Source of the DNA: Cyclobacteriaceae bacterium
GTDB lineage: Bacteria > Bacteroidota > Bacteroidia > Cytophagales > Cyclobacteriaceae
Reading direction: 5' to 3'
DNA length: 54,114 nt
Assembly: GCA_016787565.1 (NCBI GenBank)
Contig: JAEUUG010000014.1
Span: 1-54,114, forward strand
Positions 26,302 through 33,658 of this stretch are shown one piece after another (position 1 is the stretch's first letter; every line of letters starts with the position of its first letter). The notes under the pieces are model-generated. The model saw only the letters and a program-made list of their open reading frames with translations. It was not told where the DNA came from and did not search any database. A program made the translations under genes and the position numbers.

Positions 26302-27159
26302 CTAGTTCATGGGTACTTCCATCAATAAAATTTCGGCATCGCTATCGGCAACAATAGATATCTTCTCGACATCCCAACTACCAAAACCATCACGTTTATT
26401 CAACTTCTGACCATTGATGGTTACATCACCTTCGATAAGAAACGCATACACACCATTCCCTTTTTGGCGAATGGTATAGTCGGTTTGAAATCCCTGTTTC
26501 AAATTGCCCAGGTGAAACCAGGCATCCTGATTGATCCAAACCCCTTCATCATCCTTTGAAGGGCTCACAATCTGCTGCAGTTTATTTACACGATCTTCGG
26601 GTTTGAATGTAATCTGATCATACCGTGGCTGAATATTTTCCACTTTTGGAAAAACCCAAATCTGCAAAAAGTTGACTTTCTTGTCGGTGTTCTTATTGTA
26701 CTCGGAATGGTAGATGCCTGTCCCGGCACTCATTATCTGAACATCGTTCTGACGAATGACGGCAACATTGCCCATGCTGTCTTTGTGCTCCAGATCACCG
26801 GATAGTGGAATCGAAATGATTTCCATATTATCATGCGGATGGGTTCCGAAACCTTTTCCACCATCAACAACATCATCATTCAAAACCCGTAGTGCACCAA
26901 AGTGCATGCGCGCAGGATCATAGTAATGAGCAAAGCTAAAGGTGTGATTCGTGTCGAGCCAGCCGTGATTCGCATGCCCACGGGTGTTGGCTTTGTGCAA
27001 TACAGTATTCATAGTTTTTTCAGTTTTCGTTGATACATGTTCAAATCCCACAATAGAATCGAAGCGGTCTTTCTCCCTGACCTCTCCTTTTACTACCCAG
27101 GGAATACCCGCCAGAATGGGAGCTGAAGCTGCGCTTTTCAAAAATGCTTTACGATTCAT
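26302..27159 (-). CDS. Pirin family protein with N-terminal signal-like extension
   Basis: Starting at MNRKAFLKSA the protein has 285 residues. Its first 49 residues form a basic-hydrophobic segment resembling a Tat or Sec signal of the Bacteroidota NR(R/K)xFLK type. The usual pirin N-terminus, MNTVLHKANTRGHANHGWL, begins at an internal ATG at 27012, so a shorter cytoplasmic form is also possible. The cupin metal site is visible in FGTHPHDNMEIISIPL and the following SAGTGIYHSEYN, and the second cupin lies after about residue 180. It is the first gene of the redox operon. Its ATG sits a few bases from the predicted transcription start. Confidence 0.88.
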   Translation of the reverse strand: MNRKAFLKSAASAPILAGIPWVVKGEVREKDRFDSIVGFEHVSTKTEKTMNTVLHKANTRGHANHGWLDTNHTFSFAHYYDPARMHFGALRVLNDDVVDGGKGFGTHPHDNMEIISIPLSGDLEHKDSMGNVAVIRQNDVQIMSAGTGIYHSEYNKNTDKKVNFLQIWVFPKVENIQPRYDQITFKPEDRVNKLQQIVSPSKDDEGVWINQDAWFHLGNLKQGFQTDYTIRQKGNGVYAFLIEGDVTINGQKLNKRDGFGSWDVEKISIVADSDAEILLMEVPMN

Positions 27160-27165
27160 CGTTAA

Positions 27166-27195
27166 CAAAGTTATATACAATTGTTGTATATACAA
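27166..27195 (-). promoter_or_regulatory. Redox operon promoter with 21-bp palindrome in the spacer
   Basis: On the minus strand TTG (27195-27193) lies 19 bp before TAACTTTG (27173-27166), an exact TAnnTTTG match. A perfect inverted repeat of half-site TATATACAA and its complement, separated by TTG, spans 27172-27192 and so fills the spacer and touches the -7 box. A protein bound there would block RNA polymerase. The predicted start of transcription is near 27160, so the mRNA would be leaderless or nearly so. Confidence 0.7.
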
Positions 27196-27288
27196 CTATT
27201 TGTTAAAAATTGTTCCCGAAAGCATGATTCAGTAACAATCTTTCAGGATTGGCTTCTTGAATAAAAGGGGGCCTTTAGAAGAATGAAT

Positions 27289-27906
27289 TCAACGTTTCAA
27301 TAACTTAAAACCAATGTCACGACCCTGTCCACGCATCATGGCGAGGTTGATCCAGAAAAAGGCGAATTGCTCCATCAACTGAAATTTATCGTTGCCGCCC
27401 ACATCATAGCACTCGGCAAAACCGGCATCCAAGGCCAATTGACGAACCATCTTCTTTCCGTTGTCACTGTCGCCTGCCATAAACATATCGATGGCCATGT
27501 TTCCATACACTGGGTTTTTCATGTTATTAAAACCCGTAGTATTAAAACTCTTCACCACATCACGCGTGGAGGTATTGGCCAGTATGGCGTCAGCGGTGGT
27601 GTTAAATCCGGCAGGACCACGGCCCATTACAATGTTCATCGCATCGATGATCACTTTGTTAGTAGTATCGCCCAAAGATTTAGCCACTTCCATAGCAGCG
27701 GGTGCCGGTGTGGCGATAAATATTACCTCTGCTTCGCGTGCAGCTTCGAGAATGCTGTGCACCGAAGTGTTGGTATTATTTAACAACTCTTTTCCTTTAA
27801 AATTTCCGACATCCTGCACTCCCAATAATATAGTGTGCCCTGCTTTTGACCAGGCGGTAGCCAGTGCCCCGCCTACATTACCGGTTCCGATGATAGCGAT
27901 TTTCAT
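27289..27906 (-). CDS. NADPH-dependent F420 reductase-like NAD(P)-binding protein
   Basis: A 205-residue cytoplasmic Rossmann protein of the F420_oxidored type. The dinucleotide-binding motif GTGNVGGALATAW lies at residues 7-19, and FIATPAPAA plus the conserved DAMN near 90 follow. The C-terminal region (GGNDKFQLMEQFAFFWINLAMMRGQGRDIGFKLLKR-type ending) matches the family. Despite the name, Bacteroidota usually lack F420, and most such proteins are NAD(P)H-dependent reductases of unknown substrate. It is probably the last gene of the DJ-1-DUF481-bestrophin operon (57-bp gap). A paralogue lies at 36169-36825. Confidence 0.85.
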   Translation of the reverse strand: MKIAIIGTGNVGGALATAWSKAGHTILLGVQDVGNFKGKELLNNTNTSVHSILEAAREAEVIFIATPAPAAMEVAKSLGDTTNKVIIDAMNIVMGRGPAGFNTTADAILANTSTRDVVKSFNTTGFNNMKNPVYGNMAIDMFMAGDSDNGKKMVRQLALDAGFAECYDVGGNDKFQLMEQFAFFWINLAMMRGQGRDIGFKLLKR

Positions 27907-27963
27907 AATAGATAAAATTAGTATGGTTTATCTGAAAACTTCAACATGCATAGCTTCATTAAA

Positions 27964-28899
27964 TCAATTAAGTACCTGGTCTACCGGTTGTAGTTTTTCA
28001 GGCAAAATTTCATCTCCCAGCATTTCTTTTAAGTCGCGCTCAATCGTGTTGCATAAAGCGGTTAAGGGCACATCAGTAATCCGGTTCTCAAAAGGATCTT
28101 CGTTAACTTCACCCACTTTAGCAAGTATAGCAAACACAAAGGAGATGATGAGGGTAACCGGGACCATCAGGTAGTCCGCACCCATACGATTGAAATCCGC
28201 AATTAATGAAAAAGGTAGTAGCAACATGAATGCATAAAGAAACAGTCGGGTGAAGTAATCATACTGCCTCAACAGCGGGGTATTCTTGATGCGCTCACAA
28301 CCGCCCTGGTAGTTGGCTAAGGCCAACAATTGACCTTCCATCTGAAAGGAATCAAATCCGCCCAGCGTACCGTTGGCCATTGCCCCATAGATCTTTTTGC
28401 CCATCAACAAATGCAAGAGGTTGGGCTTATTCTGGCTTTGCCTTACCGCTTGAAAATCTTCTTCACTTAAAAAAGGCCGCAGTACATCCCACTCCTCTTG
28501 CTTTCGCAAATGCAAACGCAACGCATGAACCCAGGCAATACACGCATGAATCATTTGCTTTTTAAACGTCTCACTTCGCGTGGCATCGTAATTGGTTTGA
28601 TGGGCGTGACTGTCGGTAAACGTGATGATCAACCGCGCCAACACTCGACTGGAGTTAACAATGCCACCCCATAGTGTACGCGCTTCCCACCATCGCCCGT
28701 AAGCGCTGTTATTTCGAAAGGCTATAAAAATAGCCAATGCACTACCCAATATAGCAGCGATAGAAAAGGGTAGCGAAACCTGGCTTAGCGCAAAGCGGTA
28801 AAGCAGCCAGACGAACATGGAGATGACAAGCGAAAAAAAGACTTCGCTTTTTACATAACTCAGTACACGAATGGGATTGAAATTTCTTTTGAGCAGCAT
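27964..28899 (-). CDS. Bestrophin-family ion channel
   Basis: A 311-residue inner-membrane protein of PF01062. Membrane segments lie at about 20-42 and 45-65, with two more after a long cytoplasmic stretch (about 215-260). The diagnostic motif FRNNSAYGRWWEAR is near residue 62, and PFENRITDVPLTALCNTIERDL near the C-terminus is the cytoplasmic ring region. Bacterial homologues form pentameric channels, either sodium- or anion-selective. It lies 6 bp after the DUF481 gene in the DJ-1 operon. A role in ion balance under stress is inferred. Confidence 0.9.
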   Translation of the reverse strand: MLLKRNFNPIRVLSYVKSEVFFSLVISMFVWLLYRFALSQVSLPFSIAAILGSALAIFIAFRNNSAYGRWWEARTLWGGIVNSSRVLARLIITFTDSHAHQTNYDATRSETFKKQMIHACIAWVHALRLHLRKQEEWDVLRPFLSEEDFQAVRQSQNKPNLLHLLMGKKIYGAMANGTLGGFDSFQMEGQLLALANYQGGCERIKNTPLLRQYDYFTRLFLYAFMLLLPFSLIADFNRMGADYLMVPVTLIISFVFAILAKVGEVNEDPFENRITDVPLTALCNTIERDLKEMLGDEILPEKLQPVDQVLN

Positions 28900-28905
28900 G
28901 GGTAA

Positions 28906-29685
28906 TTAGTTTTTAAATTGATAGCTGATGCCGAACGTGAAGATGCGATCGTGTTGGCGGATGGTGGATGCCACAACCTGTTCGTAGGTATAGCTGTATT
29001 GCGCTACCATATTCAACCCCTTCCAAACCGGAAAATCAATGCCTACATCAACCTGCGCACGATGATTCGTAACTTCATCTAACCCCGGCTGCCAATACGC
29101 ACTGTAAAAAAGTTTGAGGTGATGATTGAAAATGTGGTGCCAGCCTGCCAGATACACGGTTGTACGCCAGAGGTGAATATCGTTGCTTCCATTGTAATAT
29201 ACTTCATTGTACTCTGCATTCCGGAAGTTTGTACTTTCATATACAAGACTTACAGAAAGTTTCAGATTAGTAGTTGGCTTTTGAACTAACTGACAGGTTG
29301 CACCCGCCCCACCAAACCAGCGAAAATCAATTTGTCTGCGAAAGTTGGTCTGTGCATACACCATTCCAAACGGATAAACCGTGTGAAATGGATGATAGTA
29401 GAAATAATTCCGGCTATTAATATCGTTATCAGCTTTGTATCCACTGAACGCCTGGTACAAACTATTGTTTTGCGATTTAAATACAAACGGATTACGACTG
29501 TTGGTTACAAGTTCCAACCGGCCACGCAGCACCACCAAGTCTACATTTCCCCTCTGCCATGCCCCGGTTGCACCGACACGAAACTGAAACCGTGCGGTGT
29601 CACTTTCATTTAACTGGGCAACAGCAGGAATGCACATAAGCACTCCTGATACTATTGTCATTAAATTAAAAGCGACTGACTTCAT
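28906..29685 (-). CDS. DUF481 outer-membrane protein
   Basis: A 259-residue protein with a signal peptide (cleavage near AVAQ, residue 23). The mature part alternates hydrophobic and polar residues and ends with phenylalanine-rich strand FGISYQFKN, as expected for an outer-membrane beta barrel. The N-terminal FRVGATGAWQRGNVDLVVLRG fits DUF481, a family with no fixed function but often induced by salt or acid stress. It lies 1 bp after the DJ-1-like gene and 6 bp before bestrophin, so translation is probably coupled across the three. Confidence 0.82.
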   Translation of the reverse strand: MKSVAFNLMTIVSGVLMCIPAVAQLNESDTARFQFRVGATGAWQRGNVDLVVLRGRLELVTNSRNPFVFKSQNNSLYQAFSGYKADNDINSRNYFYYHPFHTVYPFGMVYAQTNFRRQIDFRWFGGAGATCQLVQKPTTNLKLSVSLVYESTNFRNAEYNEVYYNGSNDIHLWRTTVYLAGWHHIFNHHLKLFYSAYWQPGLDEVTNHRAQVDVGIDFPVWKGLNMVAQYSYTYEQVVASTIRQHDRIFTFGISYQFKN

Positions 29686-29686
29686 C

Positions 29687-30451
29687 TTACCTGGTCAGAA
29701 GTTCCACCACCATTTCGGCCGCAGCCGCCCCGGAGTTTTGTTGCTGACCGGTTACCAGGTTGCCATCGGTAATGGCATAGGATGAAAAGGGTGCTGCTAC
29801 TTTAAACGTTGTTCCTGAAATTTTTCTCGCTTCTTCTTCAATGCGGTACGGTTGAATTTTCATCCCTACGGCTTTGTCGGCAAATTCTTCTTCGGCATCT
29901 GCAAAGCCTGTCCATGTTTTACCCTTCACCAACAATTCACCATTCGATTTTTTTGCCTCGAGTAACAGCGTAGTGGAATGACACACAGCCGCTGCTGGTT
30001 TATTGGCTTCGTAAAAGGAAACAAAAAGTTTTTCCAATTCTTTGTTTCCGCGAAAAGTGTACATGGGACCCTGGCCGCCTACCAGAAAAATGGCTACATA
30101 GCCATGCTGTTTTACTTCCGTCAGTTTCCTGGTGCTCTCCAGCATTTTATTGAACTCCGGTTTTTGCAAATAGCCCAATGAAATAATGTCGTGAGAAGAG
30201 TATCCACTGGCATCAGCAGGATTAGAATAACCGTCCATTTCCAGTTTACCACCTTCCGTAGAAACTAATTCCACTTCATAACCCGCTTCCTGAAACACCC
30301 GTAGCGGGTGCGTTAACTCAGCCGCCCAGAAGCCAATAGGCCAGCCCGTTTGCTTTGAAACGGATGGTGAACTGGCCACCATCAAAATTTTTCCCTTGGT
30401 AGGTGCACCGTGAAAATGCACATAGCTTACTCGTTCTTTTACCTTTTCCAT
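29687..30451 (-). CDS. DJ-1/PfpI superfamily protein, Hsp31-like
   Basis: A 254-residue cytoplasmic protein of the class I glutamine amidotransferase-like fold. The nucleophile elbow is AAAVCHSTTLLLEA, with Cys near residue 153 and His next to it. The oxyanion-side motif GGQGPMYTFRG is near residue 123. The insert KTWTGFADAEEEFA is typical of the Hsp31/glyoxalase III branch, which removes methylglyoxal or repairs glycated products. It leads a leftward operon with DUF481 and bestrophin. The promoter carries a palindrome over its -7 box and faces the HxlR gene at 30606. Confidence 0.88.
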   Translation of the reverse strand: MEKVKERVSYVHFHGAPTKGKILMVASSPSVSKQTGWPIGFWAAELTHPLRVFQEAGYEVELVSTEGGKLEMDGYSNPADASGYSSHDIISLGYLQKPEFNKMLESTRKLTEVKQHGYVAIFLVGGQGPMYTFRGNKELEKLFVSFYEANKPAAAVCHSTTLLLEAKKSNGELLVKGKTWTGFADAEEEFADKAVGMKIQPYRIEEEARKISGTTFKVAAPFSSYAITDGNLVTGQQQNSGAAAAEMVVELLTR

Positions 30452-30474
30452 TTCTTGATTGATTTAGTTGTTCG

Positions 30475-30515
30475 TTGTGAACACAAAGATTGCTGCTGTA
30501 TGTTACCTGAATCAA
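30475..30515 (-). promoter_or_regulatory. DJ-1 operon promoter with palindrome over the -7 box
   Basis: On the minus strand TTG (30515-30513) is followed after 21 bp by AATCTTTG (30491-30484), one mismatch from TAnnTTTG. The inverted repeat TTGTG-AA-CACAA (30475-30486) overlaps the end of the -7 element and the expected start of transcription. A second weaker repeat, ATACT and AGTAT with a 12-bp spacer, lies at 30536-30557 between this promoter and the divergent HxlR gene. Confidence 0.5.
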
Positions 30516-30605
30516 CATATTAACATTTAAGTAGGATACTGCCTTTTAGGAAAGTATTGGTAATTTCAAGCAGAAATGAATGAGTTTTGAAAATCTAAAA
30601 CGTCT

Positions 30606-30968
30606 ATGCCTGATTTTATTTACGATAAGAAGATATATTACAACCCGGTAGAGTTTGCCATGGATCGCATTGGCGGCACCTGGAAGATGCCCATTTTGTG
30701 GCGCCTGCGCGAGAAGACATTGCGTTACAGTGATTTAAAAAAAGAGCTGCCGCACATTACCCATAAAATGCTATCCAGTGTTTTGCGCAGCCTGGAAGCC
30801 GAAGGTTTTATTACCCGAAAAGTTTACCCGGTAGTGCCGCCTAAGGTGGAGTACTCGATTACTGCACGAGGGCAAAAGGCTATTCCCATTATTGAAGTGA
30901 TCCGAAAATATGGAGTTGATCTGATGAAAGAGTTTGGGGTAAAGGCAAAGGAAACGGAGAAAAGTTAA
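30606..30968 (+). CDS. HxlR-family transcriptional regulator
   Basis: A 120-residue winged-helix regulator. The HxlR core is clear: FAMDRIGGTWKMPILWRLRE near residues 18-37, RYSDLKKELPHITHKMLSSVLRSLEAEGFI, and the wing VPPKVEYSITARGQ. There is no cysteine, so it lacks the thiol switch seen in some quinone-sensing HxlR proteins. It is divergent from the DJ-1 operon with a 154-bp gap holding two inverted repeats, which suggests it regulates that operon and itself. Its stop codon abuts that of the convergent SDR gene with no intervening base. Confidence 0.92.
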   Translation: MPDFIYDKKIYYNPVEFAMDRIGGTWKMPILWRLREKTLRYSDLKKELPHITHKMLSSVLRSLEAEGFITRKVYPVVPPKVEYSITARGQKAIPIIEVIRKYGVDLMKEFGVKAKETEKS

Positions 30969-31670
30969 CTACCACGGAATGATCTTGCGATCGCGAAAAA
31001 ACTTGCCGGTTTCTTTCATTTCTGCAGTTGCTAACCATACGGCAGTGTCAGCACCTTGTGCTACTGATCGCGGAGCCGACTCCCCGCCCATGTCGGTTTT
31101 AACCCACCCCGGGCAATAGGCATTTACGGAAATATTTCTGGATGAGAGTTCATATGCTAAATGGCGCGTAATTGCATTAAGTGATGATTTTGAAACACAA
31201 TATACAGGCGACCATCCCCCGACAGGATCCGTCATGCTTCCGCCAGCACTTGACGTATTGATGATCCTTCCACCATCAGAAATAAGCGGAAGAAAATGCC
31301 GGACCATTTGTACCGCGCCAAACACATTGGTACGCATGGTTTTATGAATAACTTCGGCTGTTCCTTCTGATAAGGACTGGTCTTCACGAAGCAACACAGC
31401 CGCATTGTTAATGAGCACATCTAATTTGCCAAACTGCACACTAACCTGGTGGGCTGCTTGTTTGATACTTGCTTCATCGGTCACATCCATCAAAAGAAAA
31501 TGTACATCAAGTCCTTCTCCTTCTAACCGATCAACCGCTTCTCTCCCCTTTGCGCTATCACGCGCACCAAGAACTACGTTGTGTTTCAGTGTAGCCAACT
31601 GCCGTGCCACTTCGAAGCCAATGCCTTTGTTGGCACCTGTGACAACAATCGTACGCGCATCGGTATTCAT
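30969..31670 (-). CDS. Short-chain dehydrogenase/reductase
   Basis: A 233-residue cytoplasmic NAD(P)-dependent oxidoreductase of the classical SDR type. The cofactor motif TGANKGIGFEVARQL is at residues 12-26, NNAAVL near 89, the catalytic serine in NTSSAGGSM, and the YxxxK pair in YCVSKSSLNA near 158. The protein resembles carbonyl-reductase-like SDRs (NKGIG, ARD segment), so ketones or quinones are possible substrates. It lies 9 bp downstream of the GlxA-type regulator gene and is probably in its operon. Confidence 0.9.
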   Translation of the reverse strand: MNTDARTIVVTGANKGIGFEVARQLATLKHNVVLGARDSAKGREAVDRLEGEGLDVHFLLMDVTDEASIKQAAHQVSVQFGKLDVLINNAAVLLREDQSLSEGTAEVIHKTMRTNVFGAVQMVRHFLPLISDGGRIINTSSAGGSMTDPVGGWSPVYCVSKSSLNAITRHLAYELSSRNISVNAYCPGWVKTDMGGESAPRSVAQGADTAVWLATAEMKETGKFFRDRKIIPW

Positions 31671-31679
31671 GCAGGACTA

Positions 31680-32660
31680 TTAATTCAGGTGAACTTGCTT
31701 GTTATACTTGTTGCGGTATTCAACCGGGGTAAGACCCGTTACCTTTTTAAAGGTATTACGAAATGCCTTGGTATCCGTATAGCCCACATCGAACATTACT
31801 TCATTAATATTTTTACGGCTGGACTCAAAGGTGCGTTTGGCAGCCTCCACTTTTATGCGCTGAATATATTCCAATACCGAATTATTTGTTGCCTGTTTAA
31901 ACCTCCGTTCAAACGTTCTGCGTCCCATCCCAAACTTTTCCGCCAGTTGTTCAACGGTGGGTCGCTCATCAATATGTAGTTCAATAAATTCCTGGGCTTG
32001 CCTTATAGTAGCATCGGTGTGCGATTTCTGTCCCTTAAACATGGCGAAGACCGACTGGCTTTCACGATCGATATCAATAGCAAAATATTTTGCCGCCAGA
32101 ATAGCCATATCTCGATCAGTATATTTTTCAACCAGGTGCAAAAGCAAGTTCCAATACGAAGTTGCACCACCGCTGCTGTACAGATGATGTTCTTCCGTAA
32201 CGATTCGCCCGTCCACTAATTCCACTTCCGGAAACATAGATCGAAACTGATTAGCAAAACCCCAGTGCGTTGAACATTTCTTTCCATTCAACAAACCAGT
32301 AGAAGCAAAAAGAAAAGCACCCAGGCAAAGCGAAGCAACCTCAGCTCCCTGTTTATGCCGTTCAACAATCCAAGGAATTAATTTTTTGTTGAGGGAAATC
32401 GCATGCTCCATATCGCCAAATAATGCTGGTATGATCACCAGATCGGTTTGCTTTACATCATCTATCAACACTTCGGTATGAACAGCGTATAATCCATCAT
32501 TAAGGGTAATTTCTTTTTTTGCCCCGACCAGCTGAACATCAAACAGAGGCTCTTGGCCAGACTGAATTATGAAATGGTTAACAGCAGAAAACAAATACTG
32601 GGGATCAGCAATGGCCTGCATTACCGAGGATTCCGGAACGAGAATGGAAACGTGCTTCAT
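31680..32660 (-). CDS. GlxA-type AraC regulator with DJ-1/PfpI domain
   Basis: A 326-residue regulator. The N-terminal DJ-1/PfpI-like domain (about 1-185) retains the cysteine in VASLCLGAFLFAST. The C-terminal AraC domain (about 220-320) has two helix-turn-helix units, with TVEQLAEKFGMGRRTFERRFKQ and the second marked by INEVMFDVGYTDTKAFRNTFKKVTGLTP. Such proteins usually activate nearby genes in response to a small molecule, but ligands are largely unknown. The SDR gene follows after 9 bp, and the SRPBCC-VOC operon starts divergently 109 bp away. Both are candidate targets. Confidence 0.92.
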   Translation of the reverse strand: MKHVSILVPESSVMQAIADPQYLFSAVNHFIIQSGQEPLFDVQLVGAKKEITLNDGLYAVHTEVLIDDVKQTDLVIIPALFGDMEHAISLNKKLIPWIVERHKQGAEVASLCLGAFLFASTGLLNGKKCSTHWGFANQFRSMFPEVELVDGRIVTEEHHLYSSGGATSYWNLLLHLVEKYTDRDMAILAAKYFAIDIDRESQSVFAMFKGQKSHTDATIRQAQEFIELHIDERPTVEQLAEKFGMGRRTFERRFKQATNNSVLEYIQRIKVEAAKRTFESSRKNINEVMFDVGYTDTKAFRNTFKKVTGLTPVEYRNKYNKQVHLN

Positions 32661-32741
32661 GGATTAAATCTACAAAATAACTTGTCGCAAAGCGCCCCTT
32701 GATTGTCGTTTTTGCACATTCTGGCACGTTATCATCCTGAC

Positions 32742-32749
32742 TATCTTTG
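32742..32749 (+). promoter_or_regulatory. -7 element of the SRPBCC-VOC-DUF1801 operon
   Basis: TATCTTTG matches TAnnTTTG exactly and lies 20 bp before the ATG at 32770. A TCTG at 32720-32723 (18-bp spacer) could serve as a weak -33 element. Confidence 0.5.
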
Positions 32750-32769
32750 ATCCTAAATCAGGAAACAAA

Positions 32770-33195
32770 ATGGAAACAACATCCAAAACCAAGATCACGG
32801 TGCGCACCACGATCAACGCACCTGTAGAAAAAGTATGGAAATTCTGGACTAGTCCGGAGCACATCACGCAATGGAACAACGCATCAGACGATTGGCACAC
32901 ACCCCACGCCACTAATGATTTACGCATAGGCGGTAAATTTCTCTCGCACATGGCCGCTAAAGACGGTAGCTTTAGTTTCGATTTTGAAGGAACCTATTCC
33001 AACGTAGACCTTCATAGGTCTATTGAATACACCCTTGCGGATGAACGCAAAGTAAAAATTCATTTTACAAACAAGGGAAACGAAACCGAAGTGGAAGAAA
33101 CGTTTGAAGCCGAAAGTATGAACGCCATTGAATTACAACGGAGTGGCTGGCAGGCAATACTTGATAATTTTAAAAAATATGTGGAGTCCAACTAA
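32770..33195 (+). CDS. SRPBCC/AHSA1-type protein
   Basis: A 141-residue cytoplasmic START-like protein of the AHSA1 group. It begins with the family pattern ITVRTTINAPVEKVWKFWTS, followed by PEHITQWNNASDDWHTP, and ends with a long helix (QRSGWQAILDNFKKYVES). These proteins form a hydrophobic cavity that binds small molecules; no reaction is known for this subgroup. It is the first gene of a tightly spaced seven-gene operon (gaps 17, 11, 6, overlap, 9 and 11 bp) that includes three VOC genes and two DUF1801 genes. Confidence 0.9.
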   Translation: METTSKTKITVRTTINAPVEKVWKFWTSPEHITQWNNASDDWHTPHATNDLRIGGKFLSHMAAKDGSFSFDFEGTYSNVDLHRSIEYTLADERKVKIHFTNKGNETEVEETFEAESMNAIELQRSGWQAILDNFKKYVESN

Positions 33196-33212
33196 CCCTA
33201 AACTAAAATTCT

Positions 33213-33647
33213 ATGGCACGCGTAAGTACTTACCTCAACTTCTCGAATCAAACCGAAGAAGCGTTTCTGTTCTACCAATCCATTTTTGGTGGTGAATTTA
33301 TTGGCGGCATTCAACGCTTTGGCGATATGCCAGCGGCAGAAGGTATGCCCCCGCTACCCGAAAAAGATAAAAATCTTGTTTTGCACATGACGCTGCCTAT
33401 TCTCGGAGGCTATTTGCTGATGGGATCGGATGCACCTGAATCGATGGGGTTTAGCGTGAACTTCGGTAGTAACATGCACATCAACCTTGAAACTGATACC
33501 CGCGTAGAAACGGATCGATTGTTCAATGCACTTTCTTCCGGAGGTAAAATTACCATGCCTATTCAGGATATGTTTTGGGGTGATTATTTTGGCAGCTGTA
33601 CCGATAAATTTGGCGTGCAGTGGATGGTGAACTGCGCATCAAAATAA
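33213..33647 (+). CDS. VOC family protein, PhnB-like
   Basis: A 144-residue protein of the vicinal oxygen chelate superfamily, PhnB-like subgroup. It opens with STYLNFSNQTEEAFLFYQSIFGG, contains NLVLHMTLPILGGYLLMGSDAP, and ends with the group's hallmark DKFGVQWMVN. The fold is two beta-alpha-beta-beta-beta units. PhnB-like proteins seldom retain the full metal ligands of glyoxalases, so catalysis is uncertain. Another VOC gene starts 11 bp after its stop. Confidence 0.9.
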   Translation: MARVSTYLNFSNQTEEAFLFYQSIFGGEFIGGIQRFGDMPAAEGMPPLPEKDKNLVLHMTLPILGGYLLMGSDAPESMGFSVNFGSNMHINLETDTRVETDRLFNALSSGGKITMPIQDMFWGDYFGSCTDKFGVQWMVNCASK

Positions 33648-33658
33648 AATATAAACAC

